Assembly: GCF_019443745.1 (NCBI RefSeq)
Contig: NZ_CP050948.1
Coordinates: 3,104,001-3,168,000, forward strand
Direction: 5' to 3'
DNA: 64,000 bases
DNA from: Iamia sp. SCSIO 61187
GTDB taxonomy: Bacteria > Actinomycetota > Acidimicrobiia > Acidimicrobiales > Iamiaceae
Of the stretch, positions 9,064-17,948 are shown piece after piece. A program made the translations under genes and the position numbers. Within the stretch, counting starts at the first letter, position 1. The number at the start of each line of letters is the position of its first letter. Below the pieces are notes generated by a model. That model did not search any database and was not told the origin of the DNA. It worked only from the letters and a program-made list of their open reading frames with translations.

Positions 9064-10529
9064 CCGTCGTCGACCCGACCACGACCGCGGCGCCCGTCCT
9101 CGACGCCGAGGCCGACGCCCCGCGCCGTCGCCGCGACCCGCTGACCCGGATGCCGGCGTGGGCCCGGTTCGCGCTCTACGCGACCGTGCTCGTCGTCATC
9201 CTCGCCGCCGCCGAGCAGATCACCGACGCCAACCGGCTCACCTCGGCCAACACGTGGTCCTCCGCCCTCCAGCTGACGATCCCCATCGCCCTCGCCGGCC
9301 TGGGCGGGCTCTGGGCCGAGCGGGCCGGCATCGTCAACATCGGCCTCGAGGGCATGATGATCCTCGGCACCTTCTTCGGGGCCTGGGGCTGCATCGAGCA
9401 CGGGCCCTGGTGGGGCGTCGTGCTGGGCATCCTCGGCGGTGCCGTCGGGGGGCTCGTCCACGCCGTGGCCACCGTCGGCTTCGGCGTCGACCACATCGTC
9501 TCCGGCGTGGCCATCAACATCCTCGGCGCCGGCGTCGCCCAGTTCCTCAACCTCGAGTTCTTCGACTCGACCAACCAGTCGCCCCGCCTGCCCGGCGTGG
9601 TCGGCGACATCCGGGTCCCCGGGTTGCACGACCTGATCGGCGCCCGCCTCACCGGGCCGTCGCTCCTGGTGTGGCTCGCGGTCATCGTGGTCCTCGCCGT
9701 GGTGGTGTCCTTCGTGCTCCGACGCGGCGGGCCCGTGGGCGACGACGGGCCGCTCACCACCTTCGCCCGTCCCATCGCCCTCGTCGTGCTCGGCGTGCTC
9801 GGCGTCCTCTGCGTCATCGACGTGGCGCCCTACCTCGACGAGCAGGAGCGCTTCGGCGTCTCGGAGCTCGGGCGCATCGTCCAGGGCCTCACCGGCGAGG
9901 TGTCCTGGATCGTGGTGATGGGCGTGGTCGCCTTCCCTGTGAGCGCCGTCATCTTGTGGCGCACCAAGTTCGGCCTCCGCCTCCGCTCGGTCGGCGAGGA
10001 CCCGGTCGCGGCCGAGTCGCTGGGCGTGAACGTCTACCTCATGAAGGTCGTGGCCACGGTCATCTCCGGCGCCCTGGCCGGGCTCGGCGGCGTGTCGCTG
10101 GTGTACCTGTTCGCCAACCAGTTCCGGGCCGGCCAGACCAACGGCCGGGGCTACATCGGCCTGGCCGCCATGATCTTCGGCAACTGGCGTCCGGGGGGCC
10201 TGGCCCTGGGCGCCGGCCTGTTCGGCTTCACCGACACCCTGAGCCTCCAGAGCGGCGAGACCACCCGGTCGCTGCTGCTCGTGGTCGCCCTGGGGTCGGT
10301 GTTCATGGTCCTGCGGGCCCTCATCACCGGCCGGTGGAAGGGGGCGGTCGTGGCCATCCTCGCCGGGCTCGCCGCCTACGGCTGGTTCGAGGCCATCGAC
10401 GAGCTCCCCAACGAGATCGTCGTGTTCCTCCCCCACCTCACGACCCTCCTGGTCCTCACCTTCGCCTCGCAGCGGCTGCGGCCCCCGGCCGCCGACGGCC
10501 TGCCCTACCGTCGCGGCCGATCCGGGTGA
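9060..10529 (+). CDS. Nucleoside ABC importer permease 2 (BPD_transp_2 family)
   Basis: The product has 489 residues, starting at an ATG that overlaps the previous stop (ATGA). The core matches YufQ/NupQ-type permeases: LWAERAGIVNIGLEGMMILG, then SVGEDPVAAESLGVNVYLMK and YIGLAAMIFGNWRPGGLALG. It is longer than usual (roughly 310-430 residues expected) because of an inserted segment after residue about 200 with extra hydrophobic helices, and C-terminal helices after residue 420. Its stop overlaps the cytidine deaminase start. Confidence 0.9.
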   Translation: MTVVDPTTTAAPVLDAEADAPRRRRDPLTRMPAWARFALYATVLVVILAAAEQITDANRLTSANTWSSALQLTIPIALAGLGGLWAERAGIVNIGLEGMMILGTFFGAWGCIEHGPWWGVVLGILGGAVGGLVHAVATVGFGVDHIVSGVAINILGAGVAQFLNLEFFDSTNQSPRLPGVVGDIRVPGLHDLIGARLTGPSLLVWLAVIVVLAVVVSFVLRRGGPVGDDGPLTTFARPIALVVLGVLGVLCVIDVAPYLDEQERFGVSELGRIVQGLTGEVSWIVVMGVVAFPVSAVILWRTKFGLRLRSVGEDPVAAESLGVNVYLMKVVATVISGALAGLGGVSLVYLFANQFRAGQTNGRGYIGLAAMIFGNWRPGGLALGAGLFGFTDTLSLQSGETTRSLLLVVALGSVFMVLRALITGRWKGAVVAILAGLAAYGWFEAIDELPNEIVVFLPHLTTLLVLTFASQRLRPPAADGLPYRRGRSG

Positions 10530-10942
10530 CCGAGACCCCTCCGATCGACTGGGAGGCGCTGCGCCGCCGGGCCCGGGAGGTCGCCGCCCACGCCTACGCC
10601 CCCTACTCCGGCGTGCGCGTCGGCGCCGCCGCCCTCGTGGACGACGGCCGCATCGTGGTCGGCTGCAACGTCGAGAACGCCAGCATCGGGCTGACGACCT
10701 GCGCCGAGAACGGCGTGGCCTCGGCCCTGGCGGCCACGGGCGGCGGCCGCATCGTGGCCCTCGCCGTGGTGGCCGGCGACGGCGACTACCTCGCCCCCTG
10801 CGGTCGCTGCCGACAAGTCCTGTCCGAGTTCGCCGACCCCGACATGGTCATCGACGCCGGCGCCGACGGCACCGTCACGCTCGGCGCGCTGCTGCCCGGC
10901 GCCTTCGGTCCGGCCGACCTGGCCGCCCGGCGCGACGCCTGA
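10526..10942 (+). CDS. cdd: Cytidine deaminase
   Basis: The product has 138 residues, the normal size for the tetrameric class. The GTG start overlaps the permease stop (GTGA). The zinc and catalytic motifs are intact: GCNVENASIGLTTCAEN, with C-A-E providing a zinc Cys and the catalytic Glu, and APCGRCRQVLSEF with the P-C-x-x-C pair. It deaminates cytidine and deoxycytidine to uridine and deoxyuridine. Being the last gene of the uptake operon, it implies that imported pyrimidine nucleosides are salvaged directly. No phosphorylase gene is in the window. Confidence 0.95.
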   Translation: MTETPPIDWEALRRRAREVAAHAYAPYSGVRVGAAALVDDGRIVVGCNVENASIGLTTCAENGVASALAATGGGRIVALAVVAGDGDYLAPCGRCRQVLSEFADPDMVIDAGADGTVTLGALLPGAFGPADLAARRDA

Positions 10943-10966
10943 CCGGTCACCCGGTCACCCGGTCAC
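10943..10966. repeat. Three tandem copies of CCGGTCAC between convergent stops
   Basis: The 8-base unit CCGGTCAC is repeated three times directly after the cdd stop and encodes the last residues of the convergent lipoprotein gene. It is a small slippage-type repeat with no evident function. Confidence 0.7.
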
Positions 10967-12226
10967 CGGCTGCAGGCCGGCGTGGCCGCCGGCGAGGTCG
11001 GCGACGACCACGTGGGGCGCCAGCGCCTCGCACTCGACCGGCGGCCCCACCTGCTGGACCTCGGCCCGGACGGTCCCGGCGCCGAGGTCGGCGATCAGCT
11101 CGCCGGTGCCGGGCTGGCAACCGTCGACCACGAAGACGAGCCGCACGGCGTCGCCCTCGACCGGGGGCAGGTCGAGAGGCGGGGCGCCGGCGATGCCGGC
11201 CAGGACGGCATCGACGCCGCCCTCGTCCTCGGCCACCACCGCCAGGGGCTCGGCCCCGACGTCGACCGCCTCCACGACGTGGACCGGGCCGACGCCGACG
11301 GGCCCGTCGGCCGGGGCCGAGCCGACGGTGCCGACCCCCTCGACGTCGGCGGCGGCCACGGCCACGACGACCAGCGCCTGGGCCAGGGCGTCGCACACCA
11401 CCTCGGGATCGGGGCCCGGGTCGCCGTGGTCGGGCACCAGCTCGATGCCGTCGTCGACCCGCACGACCCGTCCCCCGACGGGCGGCTCGCAGGCCTCCCC
11501 GACCACCGCGGCGACGAGCACCTCCTCGCCGGTCTCGACCCGTGACCGCAGCGCCGGCGCCTCCTCCTCGACGCCGTACCGCCCGACCAGGGCGTCGACG
11601 TCGACGGCGTCGCGCACCAGCCCGGGATCGGCCACCGCCGCAGCCTCGTAGCCCGTCGCCGCGACCAGGACGACGTCGCCCGCGACCTCGCCCCCGTCGT
11701 CGCCCGCCCCCGCCCCCGGGTCGCGGTAGGCCGGGGGCAGGTCGTCGGTCGCCACCGCGACCAACGCCGACGTCACGGTGGCCGCGACGCACTGGACGCC
11801 GTCCTCCAGGTCGGACAGGTCCTCGGACCGGAGGTGCACGACGTCGTCCTGCACCACGACGAAGACGGCGCTGGCCCGCGCGCACCCGACGTGGACGATC
11901 CCCCCGAGCAACGTGCGGCCGTCGAGGTCGGCCCCGGCCACGGCGGTGGCGACGTCGTCCCGCTCGTCCTCGGCGAACAGCGCGGCCGCCGCCTCGGGGT
12001 CACCCGGATCGAGCACGACGACCTCGCGCCGGTTGCGGGTGGACGGTTCACCGGGGGCCAGGGCGACCACCTCGGCGTCGAGCGGCTCCTCGGCCTCCGG
12101 CGGCCCGACGTCGGTGGCGCCGGGCCCGCCCGGGCCGGTGGTCGTCGGGTCGTCGGACCCGTCGCCGCAGGCGGCGAGGGCGAGGAGGAGGGCGACGGCG
12201 AGCGGGGCGGTGGTCCAGCGGCGCAT
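10955..12226 (-). CDS. Hypothetical secreted lipoprotein
   Basis: The product has 423 residues. The ATG at 12226 is immediately followed by a type II signal peptide ending LALAAC (Cys20). Mature sequence begins with an acidic, Thr/Gly/Pro-rich linker. The rest is strongly acidic and valine-rich with many predicted short strands (VVVLDPGDPEAAAALF, VVHLRSEDLSDLEDGVQC) and about six Cys residues that could form disulfides. No known domain recognised. The gene is monocistronic, convergent with cdd and divergent from the PhyH gene. It is probably anchored to the outer face of the membrane. Confidence 0.65.
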   Translation of the reverse strand: MRRWTTAPLAVALLLALAACGDGSDDPTTTGPGGPGATDVGPPEAEEPLDAEVVALAPGEPSTRNRREVVVLDPGDPEAAAALFAEDERDDVATAVAGADLDGRTLLGGIVHVGCARASAVFVVVQDDVVHLRSEDLSDLEDGVQCVAATVTSALVAVATDDLPPAYRDPGAGAGDDGGEVAGDVVLVAATGYEAAAVADPGLVRDAVDVDALVGRYGVEEEAPALRSRVETGEEVLVAAVVGEACEPPVGGRVVRVDDGIELVPDHGDPGPDPEVVCDALAQALVVVAVAAADVEGVGTVGSAPADGPVGVGPVHVVEAVDVGAEPLAVVAEDEGGVDAVLAGIAGAPPLDLPPVEGDAVRLVFVVDGCQPGTGELIADLGAGTVRAEVQQVGPPVECEALAPHVVVADLAGGHAGLQPVTG

Positions 12227-12314
12227 GCGCTTTGGGACGGTAGACGGCGGCGCCCGGTTCCGGCCCGGGTCCACGAGGGGTGCCCCCACCCGGGCGGGGC
12301 CTAGCCTCGGACAG

Positions 12315-13226
12315 GTGGACGCCTCGCCCCCCGCCGCCCATCCCCGCACCGTCGCCGCCACCGGCCCGGCCCTCACCGACGACGACCGCGCCGCCTGGGA
12401 GCGCGACGGCTTCCTCGTGATCCACGACGCCGTGTCCGAGGCGGCCTGCCGCGAGCTCATGGCCCGGGCCGAGGAGATCGTCGCCGAGGCCGCCGAGGAC
12501 CCGGTGTCGGTGTTCTCGACCCACGAGCAGACCCGGACCTCCGACGAGTGGTTCCTGTCGTCGGGGTCGGCGGTGCGGTGCTTCTTCGAGGAGGAGGCCT
12601 TCGACGCCGACGGCGAGCTGGCCGTCCCCCTGGAGCGGGCCATCAACAAGATCGGCCACGCCCAGCACGACCTCGACGACACCTACGACCGCTTCGCCCG
12701 GGCCGAGGTCTTCGCCCGCACCGTCGAGGCCCTGGGGCCGGAGCAGCCGCTGCTGCTCCAGTCGATGCACATCTTCAAGCAGCCCCGCATCGGCGGCGAG
12801 GTCACCTGCCACCAGGACGCCACCTTCCTGCCCACCGACCCGCACTCGGTCATGGGCCTGTGGGTGGCCCTGGAGGACGCGACCATCGGCAACGGCTGCC
12901 TGTGGGCCGAGCCCGGGGGTCACCGGGGTCCGCTGCGCCGGGTGTTCAGCCGGGCCGGGGCGACCGACGCCGACGGCACCCGCTTCACCGACCTCGACCC
13001 GACGCCGCTCCCCCCGCCCGGCCCCGACGGGCCGCTGGTCCCGCTGGAGGTGCCGGCCGGGACGCTCGTCGTGCTCCACGGCCTGCTCCCGCACTGGTCC
13101 GGCCCCAACCGCTCCGACCGGTCCCGCCAGGCCTACTCCCTCCACCTCATCGACGCCACCGCCCACTACCCCGAGGACGCCTGGCTCCAGCGCCCGCCGG
13201 AGCTCCCCCTCCGAGGGTTCACCTGA
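12315..13226 (+). CDS. Phytanoyl-CoA dioxygenase (PhyH) family protein
   Basis: The product has 303 residues, starting at a GTG. The double-stranded beta-helix iron/2-oxoglutarate fold is indicated by WERDGFLVIHDAVSEAACRE near the N-terminus. The HxD iron motif is in EVTCHQDATFL, the distal iron His in LLPHWSGPN, and the 2-oxoglutarate-binding Arg in SRQAYSLH. The middle segment NGCLWAEPGGHRG is typical of PHYHD1-like members. These enzymes hydroxylate acyl-CoAs or small molecules, and the substrate is unknown here. The last 15 codons plus flank are present in two further tandem copies downstream. Confidence 0.85.
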   Translation: MDASPPAAHPRTVAATGPALTDDDRAAWERDGFLVIHDAVSEAACRELMARAEEIVAEAAEDPVSVFSTHEQTRTSDEWFLSSGSAVRCFFEEEAFDADGELAVPLERAINKIGHAQHDLDDTYDRFARAEVFARTVEALGPEQPLLLQSMHIFKQPRIGGEVTCHQDATFLPTDPHSVMGLWVALEDATIGNGCLWAEPGGHRGPLRRVFSRAGATDADGTRFTDLDPTPLPPPGPDGPLVPLEVPAGTLVVLHGLLPHWSGPNRSDRSRQAYSLHLIDATAHYPEDAWLQRPPELPLRGFT

Positions 13227-13524
13227 CGCTCCACCGCGACCAGGCGTCCTCACAGCTGTCCAGGGAGCGAACCCGTCGGCACGTCCGCCGACATCGCCCT
13301 GGGGTGGCGGGGCGGGGTCGGCGGACGTGCCTGGCTCCAGCGCCCCCCGGAGCTCCCCCTCCGCGGCTTCACCTGACCGTCCGGCACGACCAGGCGTCCT
13401 CCCAGCAATCCGCCACCCACACGCCGGCACGTCCGCCGACATCGCCCTGGGGTGGCGGGGCGGGGTCGGCGGACGTGCCTGGCTCCAGCGCCCGCCGGAG
13501 CTCCCCCTCCGCCGCTTCACCTGA
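13181..13524. repeat. Tandem triplication of the PhyH gene 3' end with intervening hairpins
   Basis: A segment beginning CTGGCTCCAGCGCC and ending at ACCTGAC occurs three times, starting at 13181, 13331 and 13479 (periods 150 and 148). Copy 1 is the true gene end, and copies 2 and 3 still encode W-L-Q-R-P-P-E-L-P-L-R-x-F-T and a stop. Each downstream copy is preceded by a perfect 15-base stem, GGCACGTCCGCCGAC and its complement, at 13278-13331 and 13426-13479. The right arm of the stem ends at the repeat start. This accounts for most of the 371-base gap to the next gene. Confidence 0.9.
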
Positions 13525-13527
13525 CGA

Positions 13528-13554
13528 CACGGATGGTGCCTGGCACCATCCGTG
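13528..13554. repeat. Extragenic palindrome, family A, copy 2
   Basis: Perfect 13-base arms (CACGGATGGTGCC and complement) around a single T. It lies immediately after the last tandem copy of the PhyH 3' end and 44 bases before the SMP-30 start. The core is the same as at 1894. Confidence 0.9.
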
Positions 13555-13597
13555 CGCACTCCGGCGCGGGTCCGGATGCGGGCCTATCGTCCGGCCC

Positions 13598-14503
13598 ATG
13601 AGCGACCGGACCCTCACGACCCTCTCCGACGGCGGCTGCTTCTTCGAGGGGCCCCGCTGGCACGACGGACGCTGGTGGGTGTCCGACTTCTACCGCCACG
13701 CCATCTTCACCGTGACCACCGACGGCGTCGAGGAGCAGGTGGCCGAGGTGCCGAGCCAGCCGTCGGGCCTGGGCTGGCTCCCCGACGGGACCCTCATCGC
13801 CGTGGCCATGAAGGACCACCAGATCCTGCGCGTCGCCGCCGACGGCACCACGTCGGTCCACGCCGACCTCACCGACATCGGCGTCCAGGGGCCGCTCAAC
13901 GACATGGTCGTGTCGGCCACCGGGCACGCCTACGTCGGCAGCTTCGGGTTCGACCTCATGAGCGGCCAGGACCCGCAGCCGTCGCCGATCTACCACGTGA
14001 CCCCGGACGGGTCCGTCTCGGTCGGGGCCGAGGGCCTCCACTTCCCCAACGGGTCGGTGATCACCGACGACGGCACGACGCTGATCGTCGGCGAGACCAT
14101 GGGCTGCCGCTACAGCGCCTTCACCATCGCCGGCGACGGCTCCCTCTCCGATCGGCGGGTCCACGCCCAGATCGCCCCCACCCCACCGATGGGCTCCTTC
14201 GCCGAGACGCTCGGTGCGGTCACGGTCGGCCCCGACGGCTGCGGCCTCGACGCCGAGGGCCACATCTGGGCCGCCGACGCCATCGGGGCCCGCGTGGTGC
14301 GGGTCGCCCCCGGCGGCGAGATCGTCGACGAGATCCCCGCCCCCGAGGGCCAGGGCGCCTTCGCCTGCATGCTCGGCGGCGACGACGGGCGCACCCTTCT
14401 CGTCTGCCTGGCCCCCGACTTCTTCGAGCACGCCCGCAGCGCCGCTCGCGAGGCCGTCCTCGCCACCACCACCGTCGACGTCCCGAGAGCTGGCCTCCCC
14501 TGA
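13598..14503 (+). CDS. SMP-30/gluconolactonase-family beta-propeller protein
   Basis: The product has 301 residues, starting at an ATG. Propeller blades are visible as repeated segments: GCFFEGPRWHDGRWWVSDF with the metal-binding Glu near residue 16, SGLGWLPDGTLIAVAMKD, GPLNDMVVSATGHAYVGSFG with the conserved N-D, and LHFPNGSVITDDGTTLIVGE with the conserved P-N-G. The family hydrolyses lactones or binds calcium/zinc. The order and spacing match the lactonase group. It is co-directional with the dioxygenase gene but separated by the repeats. Confidence 0.87.
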   Translation: MSDRTLTTLSDGGCFFEGPRWHDGRWWVSDFYRHAIFTVTTDGVEEQVAEVPSQPSGLGWLPDGTLIAVAMKDHQILRVAADGTTSVHADLTDIGVQGPLNDMVVSATGHAYVGSFGFDLMSGQDPQPSPIYHVTPDGSVSVGAEGLHFPNGSVITDDGTTLIVGETMGCRYSAFTIAGDGSLSDRRVHAQIAPTPPMGSFAETLGAVTVGPDGCGLDAEGHIWAADAIGARVVRVAPGGEIVDEIPAPEGQGAFACMLGGDDGRTLLVCLAPDFFEHARSAAREAVLATTTVDVPRAGLP

Positions 14504-14524
14504 ACGACGGAAGGCGTCAGACCC

Positions 14525-15022
14525 CTAGCGCCCGTCCGGGGGGAGGAGCTCGCGGTCGATCTGGCCGGTCCGCAGGAACGTGTCCCGGCGGGTGCGGTCC
14601 TGGAGGTCGAAGGCCTGGTAACACCACCAGCACGCCGCCGCGCCCAGCAGCTCGAGGACGACGATCACGCCCAGCGGGCGGTCGAGCTCGGGCAGGCCGC
14701 CGGTGCCGAGGTCGAACCCGAGGAACGGCCACCAGAACAGCTCGGCCCGGGTGAAGCTGGCGTCGAGGACGAGGTGCAGGAACAGCCCGATGGGGATGCC
14801 CAGCCAGCGGCGCCGGACGAGGCGCCGGCCCCGGGTGAGCCCCATCACCACGCCCAGGGCGACCACCGCTCCGAGCAGGGTGTGGAGAACACGGGGTCCG
14901 CCGGTCAACGCCTCGACCAGGGGGAGCAGGGCCCCGACGGCGACCATGCGGTGGTCGGCCATGGGGCTGCGGAAGACGAGCCAGACGATGGCGATCGACG
15001 GACCGACGAACCAGAGGACCAC
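14525..15022 (-). CDS. Small multi-spanning membrane protein (YdjM/DUF457-like metal-dependent hydrolase family)
   Basis: The product has 165 residues, starting at a GTG one base after the stop of the zinc-ribbon gene. There are four or five hydrophobic segments. Polar residues typical of the DUF457 group are present: MADHRMVAVGALLPLVEAL at the N-terminus and HTLLGAVVALG and FLHLVLDASF further on, with histidines positioned as in LexA-regulated YdjM-like proteins. The family assignment rests on overall pattern. A role in membrane metal-dependent hydrolysis is only a family annotation. Confidence 0.65.
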   Translation of the reverse strand: MVLWFVGPSIAIVWLVFRSPMADHRMVAVGALLPLVEALTGGPRVLHTLLGAVVALGVVMGLTRGRRLVRRRWLGIPIGLFLHLVLDASFTRAELFWWPFLGFDLGTGGLPELDRPLGVIVVLELLGAAACWWCYQAFDLQDRTRRDTFLRTGQIDRELLPPDGR

Positions 15023-15023
15023 G

Positions 15024-15740
15024 TCAGCGGACGAGCAGGCGGCCGCAGTCCTCGCAGGTGATGCGGGCGTCGGGCGGCAGGGCCTTGATGCGATCCAGCT
15101 CGACGGCCGACAGCTTCATGTGGCAGCCCTGGCAGGTGCCGTGCTCGAGCCGGGCCACGCCGATCCCGGCCCGCTGGGAGCGGAGGGCCTCGTAGTCCGC
15201 CAGCAGGTCGTCGGGGACGGCGGCGGCCGCCTCGGTCCGGGCCGCGGCCTCGGACTCCAGCTCGGCGTCGATCTCGGCCTCGGCCACGGTGATCCTCTGG
15301 GCCAGCTCCTCGGCGCGCCGGTCCAGCTCGGCCGCCTCGGCGGCGAGGGCGGCGGCCTGGGCGTCGAGCGGGTCGCGCTCGACCATCAGCTCCAGCTCGG
15401 CGTCCTCCAGGTCGCTGATCCGGCGGGCCAGCGAGGCGATCTCCTCCTGGAGCGACTGGAGCTCGCGGGCGCCGGTGACGGCCCCGCCGTAGAGCGCCTT
15501 GTCGGCGTGGGCCGACTTGTCCCGCAGGCTGGCCACCTCGTCGTCGAGCTTGGCCTGCTCCCGCTCGAGGCGGTGGCGCTCGGCGTCGACCGCGGCCCGC
15601 CTCTCGGCCAGCGCCGCCTGGGCGGCGGCCACCTCGTCGGCTTCGGCCCGCTCGGGGAGGCCCTGGCGACGGGTGCGGAGCTGGGTGTCGCGCAGATCGT
15701 GGCCCTGGACGACAAGCAGCTGCTGCATGGGGTCGGTCAT
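15024..15740 (-). CDS. Coiled-coil protein with C-terminal C4 zinc ribbon (DUF164-like)
   Basis: The product has 238 residues. Residues 20-185 are an almost uninterrupted charged Ala/Glu/Leu/Arg heptad-type helix. The C-terminus has two Cys pairs, TCQGCHMKLS and CEDCGRLLVR, forming a C4 ribbon. The layout matches the bacterial CT398/DUF164 family, usually found beside Nif3-like and RNase HI genes. A nucleic-acid or transport-related role has been suggested for some members. It is translationally coupled to the small membrane protein gene downstream. Confidence 0.85.
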   Translation of the reverse strand: MTDPMQQLLVVQGHDLRDTQLRTRRQGLPERAEADEVAAAQAALAERRAAVDAERHRLEREQAKLDDEVASLRDKSAHADKALYGGAVTGARELQSLQEEIASLARRISDLEDAELELMVERDPLDAQAAALAAEAAELDRRAEELAQRITVAEAEIDAELESEAAARTEAAAAVPDDLLADYEALRSQRAGIGVARLEHGTCQGCHMKLSAVELDRIKALPPDARITCEDCGRLLVR

Positions 15741-15768
15741 CGGAGGGGCAACCTAGGCGCGCTGGTCG

Positions 15769-17862
15769 TCACCGGCCGCCGTCGAAGTCGAAGTCGTCGT
15801 CGCCGCGGAACCCGCCGCCCACCCGTTCGCCGTCGCGGCCGACGATGCTCCCGTTCGGGCACCGCCGCTCCTCGGACAGGAGGCAGAGGAGGTCGCCGCC
15901 GGGCACCGGCTCGGGCGGGACGAACTGCTCCACGGGCACGTCCCGCATGGCCTCGCGCATGAAGTCGCCCCACGTCTGGGCCGGGATGCGCCCGCCGGTC
16001 ACCGAGGTGCCGACCCCTTGGATGGGCAGGTTGTCGGACGTGCTCCCCATCCACACCGAGGTGGACAGCTGCGGGGTGTAGCCCACGAACCAGACGTCGC
16101 TGGGGCCGTTGGTCGTGCCCGTCTTGCCCGCCGCCGGCTGGGCCCCGAGGTCGGCCCGGGTGCCGGTGCCGCTCTCGACGTTCTGGCGCAGGACGTCGGT
16201 GACGAGACGGGCCACGTTGACCGGCAGGACCTCCTCGGGGGTCGGCTGGTGGGCGAACAGGACGGTGTCGTCGGCCTCGACGACCCGTTCGATGAAGTAC
16301 GGGGGGTTCCGCACGCCGTCGTTGGCCAGGGTCGCGTAGGCGGCCGCCATGTCGAGGGGCGAGATCCCGTCGGGCCCGAGCGCCATGGAGGAGTTCTCCG
16401 GGCCGAGCGGGCTGGTCACACCCATCCGGGTCGCCAGCTCGGCCACCCGGTCGGGTCCGACGATCTGGTTGAGCCGGAGGTAGGCGCAGTTGGAGGACTT
16501 CAGGGTCTGGGAGGTGAGGGTGCCCACGCCGCCCTGGCCGTTGCCGAAGTTCTCGGGCGGGTCGTCCTCGGGGTAGCCGGGGATGTCCCGGCACGGCCCC
16601 GAGCCGTCGATCAGGTCGGCGGGCGAGAACCCGGCGAGGATGGCCTGGGCCAGCACGAACGTCTTGAACGTCGAGCCCACCGACCGCTGGTCCGACTGGG
16701 ACAGGTCGAACTGGTAGCGGTCGAACCCCGGCCCCCCGACCAGGAAGCGCACCGCACCGGTGCGCGGTTCGACCCCGGCCATCGCCGCGGTCCCGATCCG
16801 GCGCGCCCCGGTGATCGGGTTCGGGGCCAGCGACCAGGTGCCGTCGTCGTTGCCGTTGGGCAGGTTCGCCATGGTGGTGTTGCGGGCCGCCTGGGCCAGC
16901 AGGTACAGCCGCTGGTCGAAGGTCGTGTAGATCTTCAGGCCGCCGCCGTAGAGCCGGTTGTAGCGGGCCGTCGGCGTGTCGCCGAGCCGGGGATCGTCGA
17001 GCAGCGCCTGCTTGACCGTCTCGAGGAAGTAGTCGTCGGGCTGCTGGGGCAGGTTGGGCTCGGTCGGCAGGGCGGTGAACTTGGCCACGTCCCGGTCGAG
17101 CTTGGTGATCCGGTCGGTGCTGTAGAGCGAGTCGAGCACGGTGGCCCGGCGCGCCGTCGCCTTCGAGGGCCGCTTGAACGGGTCGCACGAGACCGGGCAG
17201 CGGATGATGCCGGCCAGCATCGCCCCCTCGGCCCAGGTCAGGTCGGCCACGTCCTTGCTGAAGTAGACCTCGGCCGCGGCCTGCACCCCGTAGGCGCCCG
17301 ACCCCAGGTAGATGGTGTTGAGGTAGCGCTCGAGGATCTCGTCCTTGGTGTAGCGGTCCTCGAGCTCGACGGCGAGGACCGCCTCGCGGATCTTGCGGGC
17401 GAAGTCCTGCTTGCCGCCGGTGATGGCGTTCTTGACCACCTGCTGGGTGATCGTCGACCCGCCCTGGGCCACGTCGCCGCTCTCGATGTTGGCCGTCAGG
17501 GCCCGGGCGATGGAGCGGGCGTTCACGCCGTCGTGGCTGTAGAACGACGAGTCCTCGGCGGCGAGGACGGAGTCGACCACGGTGCGGGGGACGTCCTCGA
17601 TGTCGACCCGGACCCGGTTCTCGGCCGAGACGAAGGTGGCCATCTCGTTGCCGTCGCGGTCGTAGACGTAGGACCGCTCCGACAGCGGGTCGAGCGTGAC
17701 CTCGGGGATGTCGAAGCTGTGGGCGGCGGTGATGTCGGCCACGCGGGGCGCGGCGGCGAAGATCGAGGCCGTCAGCGTCACCACGCCCAGCACGACGATG
17801 CCGCCGAGCCGGATGACCCGGCCCACGTTGGTCAGGACCGCGTCCCTCAGGTTCCTCAACAC
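15769..17862 (-). CDS. Class A penicillin-binding protein (glycosyltransferase-transpeptidase)
   Basis: The product has 697 residues, starting at a GTG. It has one N-terminal membrane anchor (residues 18-38). The GT51 domain shows E103 in EDSSFYSHDG and GGSTITQQ at 134-141. The transpeptidase domain has the active-site tetrad S397-T-F-K400, SSN at 456-458 and KTG at 580-582. It polymerises and crosslinks peptidoglycan outside the membrane. The tail is acidic and Gly-rich with no PASTA domain. It is monocistronic, divergent from the LLM oxidoreductase. Confidence 0.95.
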   Translation of the reverse strand: MLRNLRDAVLTNVGRVIRLGGIVVLGVVTLTASIFAAAPRVADITAAHSFDIPEVTLDPLSERSYVYDRDGNEMATFVSAENRVRVDIEDVPRTVVDSVLAAEDSSFYSHDGVNARSIARALTANIESGDVAQGGSTITQQVVKNAITGGKQDFARKIREAVLAVELEDRYTKDEILERYLNTIYLGSGAYGVQAAAEVYFSKDVADLTWAEGAMLAGIIRCPVSCDPFKRPSKATARRATVLDSLYSTDRITKLDRDVAKFTALPTEPNLPQQPDDYFLETVKQALLDDPRLGDTPTARYNRLYGGGLKIYTTFDQRLYLLAQAARNTTMANLPNGNDDGTWSLAPNPITGARRIGTAAMAGVEPRTGAVRFLVGGPGFDRYQFDLSQSDQRSVGSTFKTFVLAQAILAGFSPADLIDGSGPCRDIPGYPEDDPPENFGNGQGGVGTLTSQTLKSSNCAYLRLNQIVGPDRVAELATRMGVTSPLGPENSSMALGPDGISPLDMAAAYATLANDGVRNPPYFIERVVEADDTVLFAHQPTPEEVLPVNVARLVTDVLRQNVESGTGTRADLGAQPAAGKTGTTNGPSDVWFVGYTPQLSTSVWMGSTSDNLPIQGVGTSVTGGRIPAQTWGDFMREAMRDVPVEQFVPPEPVPGGDLLCLLSEERRCPNGSIVGRDGERVGGGFRGDDDFDFDGGR

Positions 17863-17948
17863 GCCCGGACGAGGCTACAGGCCGCACCCCGGCAGACCCT
17901 CGCGGACGAGGCCGACGAGGGCCGCGACACCGGCGGTAGGTTCCCGCC

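Noticed and set aside
13181-13524. Possible diversity-generating retroelement (repeat of a gene 3' end resembling template and variable repeats)
   Set aside because: Differences between copies are not biased to adenines, no reverse transcriptase or accessory gene is present, and each copy keeps its own stop codon.
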